A program made the position numbers and the translations under genes. Positions 1 to 13,085 of a stretch of 64,000 bases of DNA are shown here, piece by piece; the stretch's first letter is position 1, and every line of letters starts with the position of its first letter. The DNA lies in NCBI GenBank assembly GCA_013397845.1, contig VZTG01007783.1, positions 389,834 through 453,833 on the forward strand, written 5' to 3'. The notes under the pieces were generated by a model. That model did no database searches and was not told the origin of the DNA. It saw nothing but the letters and a program-made list of their open reading frames with translations. This stretch comes from Melanocharis versteri (Eukaryota > Chordata > Aves > Passeriformes > Melanocharitidae).

Positions 1-660
1 GCAGGACCCCCATCTGGCGATGATGGTGAGAGGAAGGTGGGTCCCTGTCCGTCCTCTGAGAGCTGCTCTGTCTCCTGGAGGGGTTGATAAAGGATGGGAC
101 CTGCCCTCACATGCTTTTCTGCAGCTGAGTGGGCTCCGGGGAGGCACCCTGCGCTGAGCCCATGGGGAGATGTGGTGGGCGAGCGCCTGCTTCCAGAGCC
201 CACATGGACTCAGATGTCAGCCCGGCCTGAGCTTCTTAATCATGACAGCAGGTGTCAGAGGTGGCAGGAGGGGGCTGCCCGCAACAGGGGGTGGCCTGGG
301 GGCTACAGGACGGCCAGGCTGGCAGGACATTAAGAGGGTGGCGGGACAGCTGGGGCAAGAGCAAGGATATGAGCCCTCTTCTTAAATACAGCTCCCAGAC
401 AAGGTGGGGAAGGACCAAGAGAGGCTCTTTGTCCCTTGGCTGATCCAGGGTCCTGTGGAACAGGCAAGTAAAGCTCTCAGCAGAGGAAAGGCACCTCAGT
501 GTCTTCAGTGCTGCAGGGCAGGACTCCCCCATACCTCAGACATCCTTTCTCCCTCCGCATTTGCTGAGCTTCCCCGGGGCAGGGTGATGGCTGGGGGCTG
601 GCAGGACAGTCCCCGCCACCTTCCTTTTCCCACACACCTGTGCCCAGTCAGCCATTATTT
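1..660. other. GC-rich unidentified sequence
   Basis: Clearly richer in G and C than the following 27 kb, with an abrupt fall after about 660. Overlapping short frames on both strands reflect composition, not genes. I recognise no exon or repeat family. Confidence 0.4.
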
Positions 661-2103
661 GCTCTGAAATATTTGTCTTGAGAAGTGACACGAGTGAGGT
701 GACACTGGCTGAAAGACACTGCGGAAAGCACTTCAGAGTTACTTGGGGAATAGGAGCAAGATCTTAAGTAAAGCTCTTTTTTTGAGTAAAGAAGTACAAG
801 GATAGGAATGGATAATGCAGGGGTAATTGAAGATTAGAGAAAAAAGAAAGACAGAGCCCCTAAATTTGACCAGGAAATCCCTTTTTTTCAACGATATTGT
901 CCTACTGTGTAACTAAATTGTGAAAATACTGCCATCGTCTGGATGATTAAAAATATAATCCTGATTTTCTTGCTACTGTTTGGAAAAAAAATTGAGAAAG
1001 TAACAGAGCAAATTGCTGCCTAAATAAAAATTCTGCCAAATCACAACAATGAATAAACAACTAGTTTTGGAGATGGAGGACTGTGACTGTACCTGTGATA
1101 GTCTGTGGTTGTAGTGATGCCAGACTTATAGAGCAATTCAGGCAGCTGTGTGTTTGGGGGTTCTCTGTGAAAGAGAGGGACAGATAATTTTAATGAAGCA
1201 TAAAGTGCTTGTCTGTCCTAAAAGCTCCTCCAGAGCTTGCCTAATTTGGAGAGAAATGAAAAAAAAATGCAAGAAGCTTTACAGTTTTCTTCCGAATGTA
1301 ATCTTTCTTTGGAGGTATGTTTTTTCAAACTTGGCACCTGATTTTTAGAGGGCACTTCCTCCTTTTCCTCTACTTCTTACTTCCAGTGATAGCCCAATTT
1401 GTAGGTGTTTATGCATTAAAATATTACTAGTATTAAATATTGTCACAGACTGAAATCTCATACCAACTTTGAGGCATAAGACTAGTAAAAATTAGCGTTT
1501 CAAATATTTTTAGGTAATGTATGGAACTCGGTTCTGCTTATTACATCTGTACTCAGCAAAAGGCAGCGGCTTAATTACATTTTAAAATATGAAAGATCCT
1601 TTCATGCATGTACTTGAGCAAGTTTGTTAAATGAACTGAACCTTTGTTGACTTCTTAAATTAACAAGGGTAGAAATGACTTGAAGAAGGGAAGCCTGCTT
1701 TCTTTTTTTGTCCATTAGAGAAAAGCACAACCTTCCTCCATTAAAAAATAAACAGACTTATTAATTCCTTAACATTTGAAGTCAATCCAAGTGGCACACT
1801 GCCAAGATAGATAAAACGAGAAAACTCCATATTTTATATTCATTTCTTCTAATCTGTAAAATATATGGCTCTCCAAGGAGGGCTGTGAAAATGTCTTGGG
1901 AATACTAAACAGACAAATTGTGTAGTTTCAGAAGAAATCCTTCCACAAAGGGACTTGACTACCACAGCATCATGAGATTGTGAGCAAACTTCAAAGGATC
2001 AACTTCCTACAGTCTTTCTGAAACTTAGAGTTGTAGACTGAATTTCACTTGCCATGTCTGTATTTGAGTATACAGTATATCTCTTACATGCAGGATATCG
2101 GAG

Positions 2104-2132
2104 ATACATATATGTATATACACACATATATG
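2104..2132 (+). repeat. (TA)n/(CA)n short repeat
   Basis: Alternating purine-pyrimidine stretch of ata, gta and aca units. Confidence 0.75.
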
Positions 2133-3207
2133 AGTTATAGGAATAAAGAGGGGAGAGAGAGAGGAACTTAAATCTAAAATGTTGGTGCCTCCAGCAGGAT
2201 AAAACCTGTGAAAGTGATTGCAATAATCGACCCTTATATGTAGACCCCACCATTTGCTATTGCATACTTGTCTAAGAGGAATTTCCTTACCAGTCTATAT
2301 AAGTTAAGCAGTCTGAAATAGCTAACCCTTCCTCATATGTAGAGCAATTAGAAAATAACTAGTAGCTAAAAGGTAGTAAATACAAATCAATATATTTTTA
2401 TAAAAGGTGATTGTCCAGTCCAATAGAAAATTGCTCAGTGGAAGTGGTGAACACAATGTATCTTTCAGGGGAGGACAGAGATTGTACGGATAATGTCATT
2501 ATAAACTGGTGCAAGCCCAGATAAGATAACCACTATGAACTATAGGAACTTTCTTGTCCCAGAGCCAGGTGATCAAACACCACCAAAGTTAGCAAAGCTC
2601 AGAAAACAAGTATTGGGAACTGCATTTAGTTGTAGTAAGTATTATAACATTATAAATGTAATACTGACAAAAGTCAGAAATAGAATAGAAGATAAAGTTT
2701 AGAATTTTAGAAGGTTTGGAAGTTTGAATTTTAGAAATAAATATGCAACACATAAGCTTGGCTTTGAAAAAAAAAATGTTAGCTTCCTTCTGTCTTTCTC
2801 AAGGACAACATTGTGCCAAGTCAAGTGAAATACTGTGCTAGGGATGCTGGAATAATGGAATCCTGGGCTATTATGTATCCGCTGGGCATGTGGGAGTAGC
2901 CATGATGAGACAAAGGGGCAATGAGTTATGGGGCTGGTAGTGTTTTGGAAAAGATCAAACATCCTTTTGCTCTCTGCTAAAAAACGTAAGCAAAGATTTT
3001 GTCGTCATATATCTGTGGAGGATTGGGGGTTATTTTGCAATAAATTTACTCTGGCAATAAATATTTTCATTCTGAAGGATAAATTGTTCTGTTTTGAGAA
3101 CCAACTTTGTTGTTGTTTGTGGTACTTTAAGAATTTTCCCTGCCTCTGCTTTTTTTCCTATCCGACTATCGCTGCTTGTGAATTACAAACACCCAAAGCA
3201 GGAATAA

Positions 3208-3225
3208 AGAGAGAGAGAGAGAGAG
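3208..3225 (+). repeat. (GA)n microsatellite
   Basis: A short perfect GA run about 10 bp before the solo LTR target site. Confidence 0.9.
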
Positions 3226-3239
3226 GCTGCCAGTCCTGG

Positions 3240-3831
3240 TGAGATGGTTTAGGCTGGGGTAGAGTTAATATTCTTCACGGTAGCTACTATGGGGCTGTGT
3301 TTTAGATTTGTGCTGAAAACACAACTGTTGATAACACAGGGATGTCTTAGCTGTTGCTGAGCAGTGCTCACAGAGTCAATGCCTTTTCTGCTTCTCACCC
3401 CATCCCACCAGTGAGCAGCTTGGGCTGCACAAGGACTTGGGAGAGGACACGGCTGGGACAGCTCCCAAGTGACCGAAGGGATATCCTACACCGTATGATG
3501 TCATGCTCAGCATATAAAGCTGGGGGAGGAAGGAAGGGAGGGAGGATGTTGGGCGTGATGGCGTTTGTCCTCCCAAGTCACAGCTATGTGTGACAGAGCC
3601 CTGCTCTCTTGGAGATGGCTGAGCATCTGCTTGCCTATGGGAAGTGGTGAATGAATTTCTTGTTTTGCTTTGCTAGTATGTGCAGCTTTTGCTTTCTCTA
3701 TTAAACTCTATTTACCTCAACTCACAAGTTTTCTCACTTTTACTCTTTGGATTCTCTCCCCTATCCTGCCTTGGGAGAATGAGTGAGCAGCTGCGTGGGG
3801 CTTAGTTGCCAGCAGGGATTAAACCAGGACA
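3240..3831 (+). mobile_element. Solo LTR of an endogenous retrovirus (ERVL-like)
   Basis: 592 bp bounded by TG...CA and by the 5-bp target-site duplication CCTGG (3235-3239 and 3832-3836). It has a TATA box (atataaa, 3512-3518) and an ATTAAA poly(A) signal (3700-3705) in the order expected for U3-R-U5 on the plus strand. No internal retroviral sequence flanks it, so it is a recombination-derived solo LTR. The ERVL assignment rests on the 5-bp duplication and my recollection of avian LTRs and is an inference. Confidence 0.88.
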
Positions 3832-5169
3832 CCTGGCTCTTCTGCCAGGCATCCCAGCAGGTCCGGCTGCCTGCAGCAGGAAAAGAGAAGTTTCACAGGC
3901 ATAAGGGGTGAGGAGCACCCAGAGTGCCTCCTGAGCGGGGAACTGCTGTCCCATCCATGTAGTGAACATGGGGCACAAAGTATTTCTGTATCATAACAGA
4001 AAAAAAATGCCCTTCAGCAAGAATTCAGGAAAGTGAATTACATAAAGCTTTTATGTAGAAGGGAAGGTTGCATCAGTGTGCTGGTACAAAACAGCAATCT
4101 CTTTAGCAGTTTGAGGTGTCCATCATTTCATTTATTAGTATTTTAGAATAAAACTGTCTTAATTATCTGAATATTCGTCCAAAACTTTTTATTGTAAAAA
4201 TCTGACATGAGCTGGATTTCTTCTTTTCCTCTGCTGGCAGTGTCTAGGATTACTAAATTTTCAATTGAGATATCTTAATTAAAAGTCTAAAATCTAATGG
4301 GATGCATTCAAATCTCTGTGCCTCTTAAGGTAGCAAACCCAGCAATGCTTTCTTCTACAATACAAAATATTTTACACCAAAATAAAGTAACCAGCCTACA
4401 TTTCTGTCATTTCGTATTCCACTAAGAATGCATCAAGTATGGAGGATATATAACTCATTACAGGCAAATAACCTTTGACTTTAGTTGCCAGTTCTTCACA
4501 AAATCTCTGTGTTTGACAAGGGAGGCACACAATTTAACAGGTCGCTTTAATGGTACCTAAACAGAGACATTTTGAGCTGTTTCTGTAGGTAGTATTCAGA
4601 ACTACTTGAGGTCTGAGCTACGCTGGCCATTTAAAGCCAGAGCTGTTTGCTTGGGTCATTCCAAGTCCCTCAATAACCTGTCAATGCAGTTCAATGCAGT
4701 ACTGCAAACCTTAGATTCTTTTTTATCTTAGAAAAATGAATGTGCATAGAGGCACCCTGAAGAGAAACATGGAGAAGATCTGACTAAGGGACAGAAGGCT
4801 TTAGTTTCCCTATATCTCATTCATTTACCCATGACGTGATAGTTAGGAATCTGAACACCCAAACCCCCCTGAGCATATACTGTCAGTTTGAAAATAAAAA
4901 TAAAATTAGCAAAAAAAATATCCAGTGAAACAAAATTTGTCAGGAAAAACAATAGTTGATCACCAGGGAAACATCTCAAGAAAATATGCTGCTTAACTGC
5001 TGGCTGTGGGCAGCCTTGCCATGAAAATGGTATTGGTGGTGGGAAGTCCAGAGCTGGCATGTGCCATTCTGCCCCACAAGCTGCCCTATGCCCCTGCACT
5101 GTGTCTGATGCCCTTGGTAACCTGAGCTGATCAGGACCATTAAAATCCAGGAGCTGGATCTTCCAAACC

Positions 5170-5733
5170 AATTTTATTTAAAAAAAACCTGTAAAATATT
5201 GGTTTAAAACAATTCCTTTCTGAAGGAAATGTTAGAATTCTCTATCTTTAGTAACCAGAGTTCTCTTTTTCCCTTTTAGTCACAAGGTATTCCTGGGTTG
5301 GAGTTGAAAGCATCCCACATCCAGTCACCTTTCTGTGGGGCATGGCAAATATATCACATTTCTTAGCATACAAATCCTACTGATATAGGAATGAGCATGC
5401 TTTCAGCATGAGCATGATACAGGGAAATGTCATGTATATCCAACGTCTACNTAATTTTATTTTAAAAAACTCTGTAAAATATTGTTTTAAAACAATTCCT
5501 TTCTGAAGGAAATGTTAGAATTCTCTATCTTTAGTAACCACAGTTCTCTTTTCCCCTTTTAGTCACAAGGTATTCCTGGGTTGGAGTTGAAAGCATCCCA
5601 CATCCAGTCACCTTTCTGTGGGGCATGGCAAATATATCACATTTCTTAGCATACAAATCCTACTGATATAGGAATGAGCATGCTTTCAGCATGAGCATGA
5701 TACAGGGAAATGTCATGTATATCCAACGTCTAC
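5170..5733. repeat. Near-perfect 283-bp tandem duplication around a single N
   Basis: Copy 1 is 5170-5450, the N is 5451 and copy 2 is 5453-5733. The offset is constant at 283 bp and differences are few, mostly near the left end. An N exactly at the copy border suggests that two overlapping contig ends were laid side by side without merging. Confidence 0.9.
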
Positions 5734-7360
5734 ATAATTTGTAATTTGGGCTGTATAATAATTTTAATAATCAATAAATATTGTTAAATAATAATATTAG
5801 AAATGTCTTCTGGTTTATTTTTTACAATTCTCCGAACTTATTAAACAACAATGATGTCAACTTTGAAAATCTCATTATTTTTTTCTTTTTAGTAAAAAGC
5901 AGAGGGCAAGTGTGTAAAAAGGATACTCCTCACTGCCAAGAGCAATTTCATCCAAGTCCCAGTAAGATCAATAGTGAATGCAGGTCACATTTTCCTGGAC
6001 ATTTGTTAGAAATATGTGAAATGAACTGCTGGTGGTTTTCTTTTTCTGTTGGACAGATGTGTTTACAAATTACTAGGAAAAGGAATTTAGTTGGCAGCAA
6101 ATTTAACATGAAAATGAATACAAAATGAATAGCGAACGTGTATGGAGATATCTTGGAGCACTTCAAAGGCACTACAGGAGTGAATGCAGAAAGTTGCATT
6201 TCTGAGTTTCTTCAGCTTTTGAGCATGTATCAAAATCGACTCTGAATTATCTGTGAGTTTACTTTCTATGTATTTTTTCCATTAATATTTTAAAGAGGTA
6301 TCAAGTTACTATCTAGACAGTGTATATGCAGACATATCCAAAGAGAGATGCAGAAAAGGGATTTGAATAAGGATGTTGTTAATTCTTCTAAAGATTTTAT
6401 TAGCATTTTGCATTTTCTCCTCATTATGAATCATAAAGTTATAATAGAGTAAATAAAAAATAGATAAGAAGAAAACCATAAGCACATCTGAAAATTATTT
6501 CAAAACACTGAATGAAATGGAGCTAGGTCCTGGATGTACTGCAAAAGAGAGACAAACATGTGACATTATCTCGTGGCTCATAGTCCAGTCTGAGCATACC
6601 GGTAGGATATTTAAAGCTACAAAGCCAGTATGAAAGAAAGAATCATTAGTCAGATACTTTGCTCATCATGCCCCATCCTGCTGCTGCATCACACCATGAG
6701 AACTGAGAGGAAACCAACCACATAAAAATCCCATTAAGGTAAAAGACAACATCTCTTCAGACTTCTGTATTAAAACTAGACATTTTAATGTCACATCTTC
6801 TTTGGTTTAATGGCAGTTACCATAAAACACACTTCAGTAATGAACTGAAATAGAAAATTAAATACAGTATCTTCCTATCATATCTTTCCATATTAAAGAA
6901 ACTCTTTAAGTCATAAAGAGATAGTATTGTCATCTTTCATTGAGGGCAATAGAACATAAATTCATTTTATTTATGATCCTGAAAATCAGTCCTTGCCATT
7001 CCTTGCCGTGACCCTATTTATTTCCAGAATAAATATGTTTTGCCACTGAGCAAAGCAAGGATTATATCTAATAAGCATGTTTTTCTGTTCTGTATGCAGA
7101 GGTTCAGACACTACTTACTTCTTTTACAGTGGAGGATAAAAAGCCCATTCAGCTCATAACTGTCCCTTAAAATCGTATTTTTGTGCCATAAGGATATTGT
7201 TGTTTCTTGCGGTAAGTATTAAATTTCTAAGTGGTCAATAATGTTCTTTCTTTTTTGTTGGAAAGTAGGCTAGACATTTCATTATATTTCATTTTAAAAC
7301 ATTTTAAAATTGAAGTTCTGTAGTACAGCAAGTGTTCTACTTTATAAGGCAATAAAAGCT

Positions 7361-7945
7361 TTAAGAAAGACATTTCAAACTTCCACAATAAAAGCAACTA
7401 AACCCTAATCCCAGTATTGCCACAGAGAACTGAGGTTTTGTGTAATAGCTTAGGTTGATGGTTTCAGCCATAATTGGAAATGTCTTCCTGAGTTTCTTGA
7501 CTATTGTAAACTGTTTCAGGAAGTTGTTCCTTTTTGAGTGGGTGAGGAAAATGTTCAGAAAGGAATGTAGTGCAGAGTCCACAAAACATTGTCTATTGGC
7601 AAAATAGAAGATGGCAAATGAACCAAAGGGTTTAGCTGCTAAAGTATACTCCATGATCACAAGAAAGATCCTCGAGATGCCTGTCTCAGGGAGGTGCCTG
7701 GCAGGACTTCTGCTCATACACATGCACAAAACAGTCCCATTGTCATGCTCTGTAATGCTCAGCCTTGTCCCTAACACAATCTTTCCTAGAAGATTCAGTT
7801 TAATAATCTGTTTGCCTATTTCCTGTGGCTGACCCCGTCCAGGAGGTGAGCTTGGACTATTCTCCATGTTTGCTACCCTGGGCTCCTTACAAAATGTTGC
7901 TGTCACATCCCATTTCATTTGAAGCAGTATCTCTGTAGCTTGCAC
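7361..7945 (-). other. Unrecognised 194-codon open reading frame
   Basis: The longest ATG-to-stop frame outside TRPA1 that is not made by N runs or simple repeats. The product has several hydrophobic stretches in its second half but I recognise no family. There is no sign of exon borders, a poly(A) signal or CpG promoter around it. It could be chance, an old pseudogene or a retroelement remnant. Confidence 0.15.
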
Positions 7946-8504
7946 TGTGTGTATTGTACTACTCCTTAATTAGTAGTGTTTTTCATAGCTCATCCATGCA
8001 GGAAGTGAGAAACTTGTATTTAGTTCTTTCTTAGTGCAGAAGGCATCCAAATCCGTCTTTCACATTTAATGAGTGTGCCAAATGGCTAAGCAAGAGGGCA
8101 GTTAGGATGAAGGCATTCTCTGGACTCTTTGTTGAAGCTCTTCCAGAGGAAAAATGCAAATTCTTACAGCCATGCAGCTGAAGCACAGTAAACACATTTT
8201 AAAAGGGACAGAAGTGCAATTATATATTTTACGTTTAATGCATATTCAATTCCACTCTGAAGATTCAAGTCCAAAATGGGTCAATCCACTAAAGGTCTAA
8301 ATGTAAAAGTGTTGGTTTCTGTGCTTCAGCCCAAAAGTTATGTCCTAAACCTCTGCTGGGGTCTAATTCTGTAAGAGCCTAGTGCCTATAGGCAAACATT
8401 AAAGTAGTAGCAAAAGAGCCCAGATGCTGAGGAAGACTCTTTAAGCTAGGTTTTATCCATCTACATTTTGCTATGTAGGATCAATATGGTACAGCCCCAT
8501 AGTC

Positions 8505-8810
8505 TATCACTGAATTATAGAATGGTTTGTGTTTAAAGGGATTTAAAAGATCCTTTAGTTCCAAGCTCCCTGCCATGGGCAGGGACACCTTCCACTAGAA
8601 CAGGTTGCTCAATGCCCCATCCAGCCTGGCCTTGAGCACCACCAGGGATGGGGCATCCACAACTTCTCTGGGCAGCCTCCAGAGTTCCAGTGCCTCAACA
8701 TCCTCACAGTTATTAATGTCTTCCTAACATCTAATTCAACATATCTTCTTTCATCTTAAAGCCATTACTCTTCTCGAGTACCCCTGAACGAGTTCCTTCT
8801 TATTCTCTAA
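8505..8810 (-). mobile_element. CR1 LINE 3'-end fragment
   Basis: Read on the minus strand it ends with the CR1 3' terminus (complement of attatagaatggtttgtg). It carries the usual blocks about a small 'gcagggacacc' segment, 'ccatccagcctggccttgag' and the distal 'cttcctaacatctaattcaa' block. It is 5'-truncated, as is typical for CR1. Confidence 0.88.
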
Positions 8811-11800
8811 GAATAAGTCAGCTTATAGGCTACAGAATGTGCTACAAATAATCCATCTGGAAATGGTATTTATACTATTAGCAAATTTTCATAACAGCCT
8901 TGTCTCCTCTCCATCAGAAGAAATGCTTGCAACAGTGCTTAATCCTCACATATATTAAATGGAAAATCTGCTCAGTAACTCCAGTGGGAAGGTACCAGGA
9001 ATGTAGATATTGCCCTTTTTGACTTTTTCCTTGCACAACAGTGTTCCTCCCATCTTATTTGGTATAAAATAGAAGTATTAATATGGATGTATGAAGCAAG
9101 ATGTTGAATTCCTCAGAAAACCTCAGATATTTTAGTGAACTTTTATAAAGGTCCTACTGCATTCTAACCAAGTGACAAGAGGCAATTTATCCTGGAGAGT
9201 CTGACATTCTTGAGACTGAAAGAACTCAAAATTCAAGGCACTTTAAAACAAAACCAACAAAACAAAACCAAAAACAGAATGAAACAAAACCAACAAAGAA
9301 CATGAAAGAATGAATAGCGTAGTGGTCATAGTATAGTGATTGAGGTTAGAAGAATTTCAAAGTTTGTTTTAAGTAACTTCTTCCTAATCCCTAAGGAAGC
9401 ACAGAGAATTCTTTCTACTATAAAATGTAGAAAATATAAATATTTCTTTCTACTATAAAATGCACTGGGAAACTACTTCATTTACTGGTCTTCACTTTCA
9501 GCATTTCCTTAGCTTTATGTACTCGGTACATTGTAAACCTGGCTCTGATCAAATCCTATTGTGGGTAATCCATTGACATCAAGTTACAGAAAGGCATTCT
9601 GGTTAAGCACTTTTAAAGACTTCCATGATTAAAAACGTGGATGTTATAAAAATTAAAACATTAGAAATATTGAAGTGCTTTAAGTTGGACGTAATGTGTG
9701 TTTTTACCTAGATACATTATAGACTAAATTTGTGTTCAAAATATATCTTCTTTCTTAGCGCATTTCATAAAATCAGACTGTCGGTCAATAAAATGTACTG
9801 GACTTTTACGGAGCTTGTGGAGACAGAAGAAGGCATGGACACAAACAAAATGCCTGAGGTTTAATCTGCATTTCAGAGAAAGATTCCCTGGGATGAAAGA
9901 AGAAACTAGTAATTGTTTCAGATTCCCTGGTCTTCTGGTGAACTTTCTTACCCGGGGCAGTACATCCCATTCATGCAGGTTCTCAGGGAGCTGAAGGCTC
10001 ACCTCTGAGTATGTCCATGTGGTTGAGCAGACACATTATTGACTGCAGATACCCTGCGAACCAGTGAAACAGATTTTGGATATGCAGACCCTCTTGACTC
10101 ATAGCTTTTCTCCTTTGTAGTATTTCATTATGTCTTTCTTGCCATTTGGTTTTTCCTCCACTCACATCAGTTTAAAAGTGTTCAGTCTTGCTCTCTACTA
10201 AGGAGGAGGAGGGAAACAAAAGCATGGGTACTATGAACTCAGATTTACTGTGCGATGGCTGCTCCATTCCTCATGTATAAATGAACCTTGTGAGATGTAT
10301 TTCTGCTTTTCTATTTCCACTGACAGCAGTATAAATTGTGTCTGAAGGTTTGAGAGTTCTCCTACGGATCATTTGGATGGAAATGTTGTTCCATACGTGC
10401 ACTTCACTGCCTGTACACTTAATAAGGACATGGCTTTTGCTGCGCTGGAATGCATACATGGGTTTGCAAAATCATAAGAGTGTTCAAAGTGTAAGCCTAT
10501 GGATGTGAAAACATGCAAGGAGATTTAACAACTAAACAGAAAGCTAGATTAAAGGGTGGAATCTTTTCACTGTGCTTCTTCCTCTACTGATGTACGCTTT
10601 GCCTCATTTCTGCTCAAACGTGGATGAAGCAGTAGATCAGTCTCCTGCAAATGGGCTATGTCAAAACAACATAAAATAAAAGGAGCACAGAAATATTTAC
10701 TGCCTTCCTTATTCCACCATTACCCACTAGTGCATTACACCTGGCAGTAATGTAAATATTATATTCTCACTGTATTTAAACAGACATTTAAAGTATAAAT
10801 ATAAGAAGAGAGAAAATATGTGAAGAGATGTTTAGAAAAGTGACATCTTTCTCATTTAGAGGCTGACTATTAAACAACAGGTGTTTTCTCATTTGGCTTT
10901 TTGTTTTTTCTTTTGAGATATGTTGAAAACTCCCCAAAAGTATTAGGTTGATAAGAAAATATTTCGGTTTGCTGAGCACTGTACTGAAAGCTAATGCTGC
11001 AGTGAAACACTCTTTTTCCTTCCATGATGCTATGCAAGTTGTTTGACATCTCTACCCAGTCTAACAGGCAATCTGTAAAGCCAGTGGGAAGAATAACAGC
11101 TCCCTACCTCAGCATGATATTTGAAATACTCTGTGTTTGTAGATTACTTTGAACTAGAGATCAGTCAAGCACGAATACAACTCCCCATCAGGGACAGAAG
11201 ATAGTAGCTTTCCACTGCTGTAATATCTGGTGGAACCTTTGTCCTGCTCCCACTCATGCTCATAACAGAGTGATTATTTTCTCTTTTCACCTGATTGATC
11301 ATATTCTCTTTTCATTTGATCACTCCTGATTTCTTTGGTTAAGAAACAGGGCATTTCCTAAAATTTTTTTGCATATCATCATTCATGTTTGAATGATGCA
11401 TTCAGCTACTTCAAACAAGTTTTTCCAGTTCCGTAAGGATTTAAGCAAAATTTTTCTTTCCAATTTGAAACAGAGAAGAAAAAGTAATCATTTTTGTGAA
11501 CAGGTAGTTCAAGCCCAATTTTAATCTTACAATATAAAGCATTTTTTTCAATTTTGCCCTTTACTTTTCCCCCCTCTATTTTCTGGGGTTTTTTTAATAA
11601 TTAGAAATTCAAAAAAGCTTCTGTTTATAATGGCAAAATCTGGGAATTTTTTCGGAAGATGAAAATGGGATATTGTCCATTTTGAAGTGGGAATGCTCTC
11701 CCCACTTGAACTGATTATTTCCTAGATTTCAACACTGACATGACATAGATTGAAGGAACCAAAGTGTCTGAGGTGTGTTTGATTCGCTGGATGAAAACAA

Positions 11801-12931
11801 CAGGACCAAAGGCTTCTCCTATATCCTTGCTACTTTTGGATTTACCGATGCAAATTTTCTCTGCAAGTACTGTGATGAAATCTTGTGATTGTAGAACAAG
11901 CAGTTGTGTCGGAGGAGCATCTTTGGAGGGCAGTTGTTAGAAAACCAGTGACTATAAGTCCTCTGCAGGCTGCTCAAGTGCCTGCAGCTACAATAGTACA
12001 GTGCTTTTCCCACAGTGGAGACGAAGGTCAGGGTGTGATGGTTTGGAGCTCCTCATACCTACGGAATTCGCTGCCAGTCAGTTATCCTCATGACAGGGCT
12101 TTTGCGCTGCTGGCAGGGCTGCAGAGATAGCGAACCAGAGGACACACTCTGCCCTGCGTTAGACACTGTGGAGTGTATCAAAGCCACAGAGCTTATCTGC
12201 TAGCTGGGTACATCACACTCTGTAATGGCAATGTCTGTGCCACCGGACATGCTGGCCAAAGAGAAGGATCCATGCGCAGTCGGAACCAGACCAACCGTCC
12301 AGGAAATTCTACTGTCACTCGAAGGAGCCAGTCCCACTACCACACTCTTTTGTTTTTCAATATTATGAATGTACTTATAAATTGCTAGTGCCATATGTGG
12401 AGTACCTATGTATTGTCAGCCCAATACATATCTTTCATTAATTTTAATTGCTTTTTTAACCTCAATTCTGCAAAAGGCTTAACTCTGCTTTTAGTTTTGA
12501 ACTTTGTTTATCCTGGGTAATAATATTGAATATCAAAGCATTATTCAACAGTTTTGTTGCTTTTTGCTTTACACTAGAAAGTCAAATTGAGGAGAAAAAA
12601 CCCCAAAATACTTTTTCAGAACATATGGAAAAAAAAGCAGCACTTACATGATATTTCTCATATGACCCCATAAGAAATGTATGTAAATATTTTCAGCCCT
12701 AATCATAAGAGACCAGACAGTCTTGTAATGGTGGGTAAGGGGACAGTTGGTGACTGTGGGAAGCTTCAATATTTCATAGTCACTGCCACTAAAAACGTTT
12801 TCAGTTGCATTAATACAGTTGTTCATGACAGTTACCTAAACATGCCAGCAGATTGCACAGATACCTGTTCATCCTGGTTGCAAATTATGTTCGGTGCTTT
12901 TCCATGCAAAGTTTGCATGAGTTCAGTCTCA
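8811..12931. other. Intergenic, nothing firmly recognised
   Basis: Mostly AT-rich. 12035-12350 is GC-richer and begins TGTGATGGTTTGG, which recalls an LTR edge, but I found no matching terminus or target duplication. Confidence 0.5.
9245..9298 (+). repeat. (AAAAC)n-like low-complexity tract
   Basis: Degenerate aaaac and ccaac units, A-rich on the plus strand. Confidence 0.8.
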
Positions 12932-13085
12932 ATAATCACAGAGTCACATGATGAATAAGATTGGAAGGGACCACAGTGGGTCACCTGGTCCAACTTCCCT
13001 GCTCAAGCAGGATCATCCTAGAGCACGTGGCACAGGATTGCATCCAGACAGTTCTTGAATTTCTCTAGTGATAGCACTGGAGAAG
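12932..13085 (-). mobile_element. CR1 LINE 3'-end fragment
   Basis: It begins with 'aatcacagagtcac', followed by 'ttggaagggacca' and 'cacctggtccaacttccctgc', which is the reverse complement of a CR1 3' end. It is diverged and truncated near 'ttgaatttctctagtgat'. Confidence 0.85.

Larger units (their letters stand above)
661..3234. other. Intergenic, nothing recognised
   Basis: AT-rich single-copy-looking DNA with short simple repeats only. Confidence 0.6.
3837..8504. other. Intergenic, nothing beyond the duplication and one orphan frame
   Basis: Apart from the 283-bp duplication (5170-5733) and the 194-codon frame on the minus strand (7361-7945) I see only AT-rich non-coding sequence. Confidence 0.6.

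Noticed and set aside
4821..6199. Several frames of 83-116 codons
   Set aside because: They have no known motif, partly overlap the duplicated segment and compete on opposite strands.
12035..12350. Possible second LTR (starts TGTGATGG)
   Set aside because: No matching CA end, target-site duplication, TATA box or poly(A) signal could be placed.
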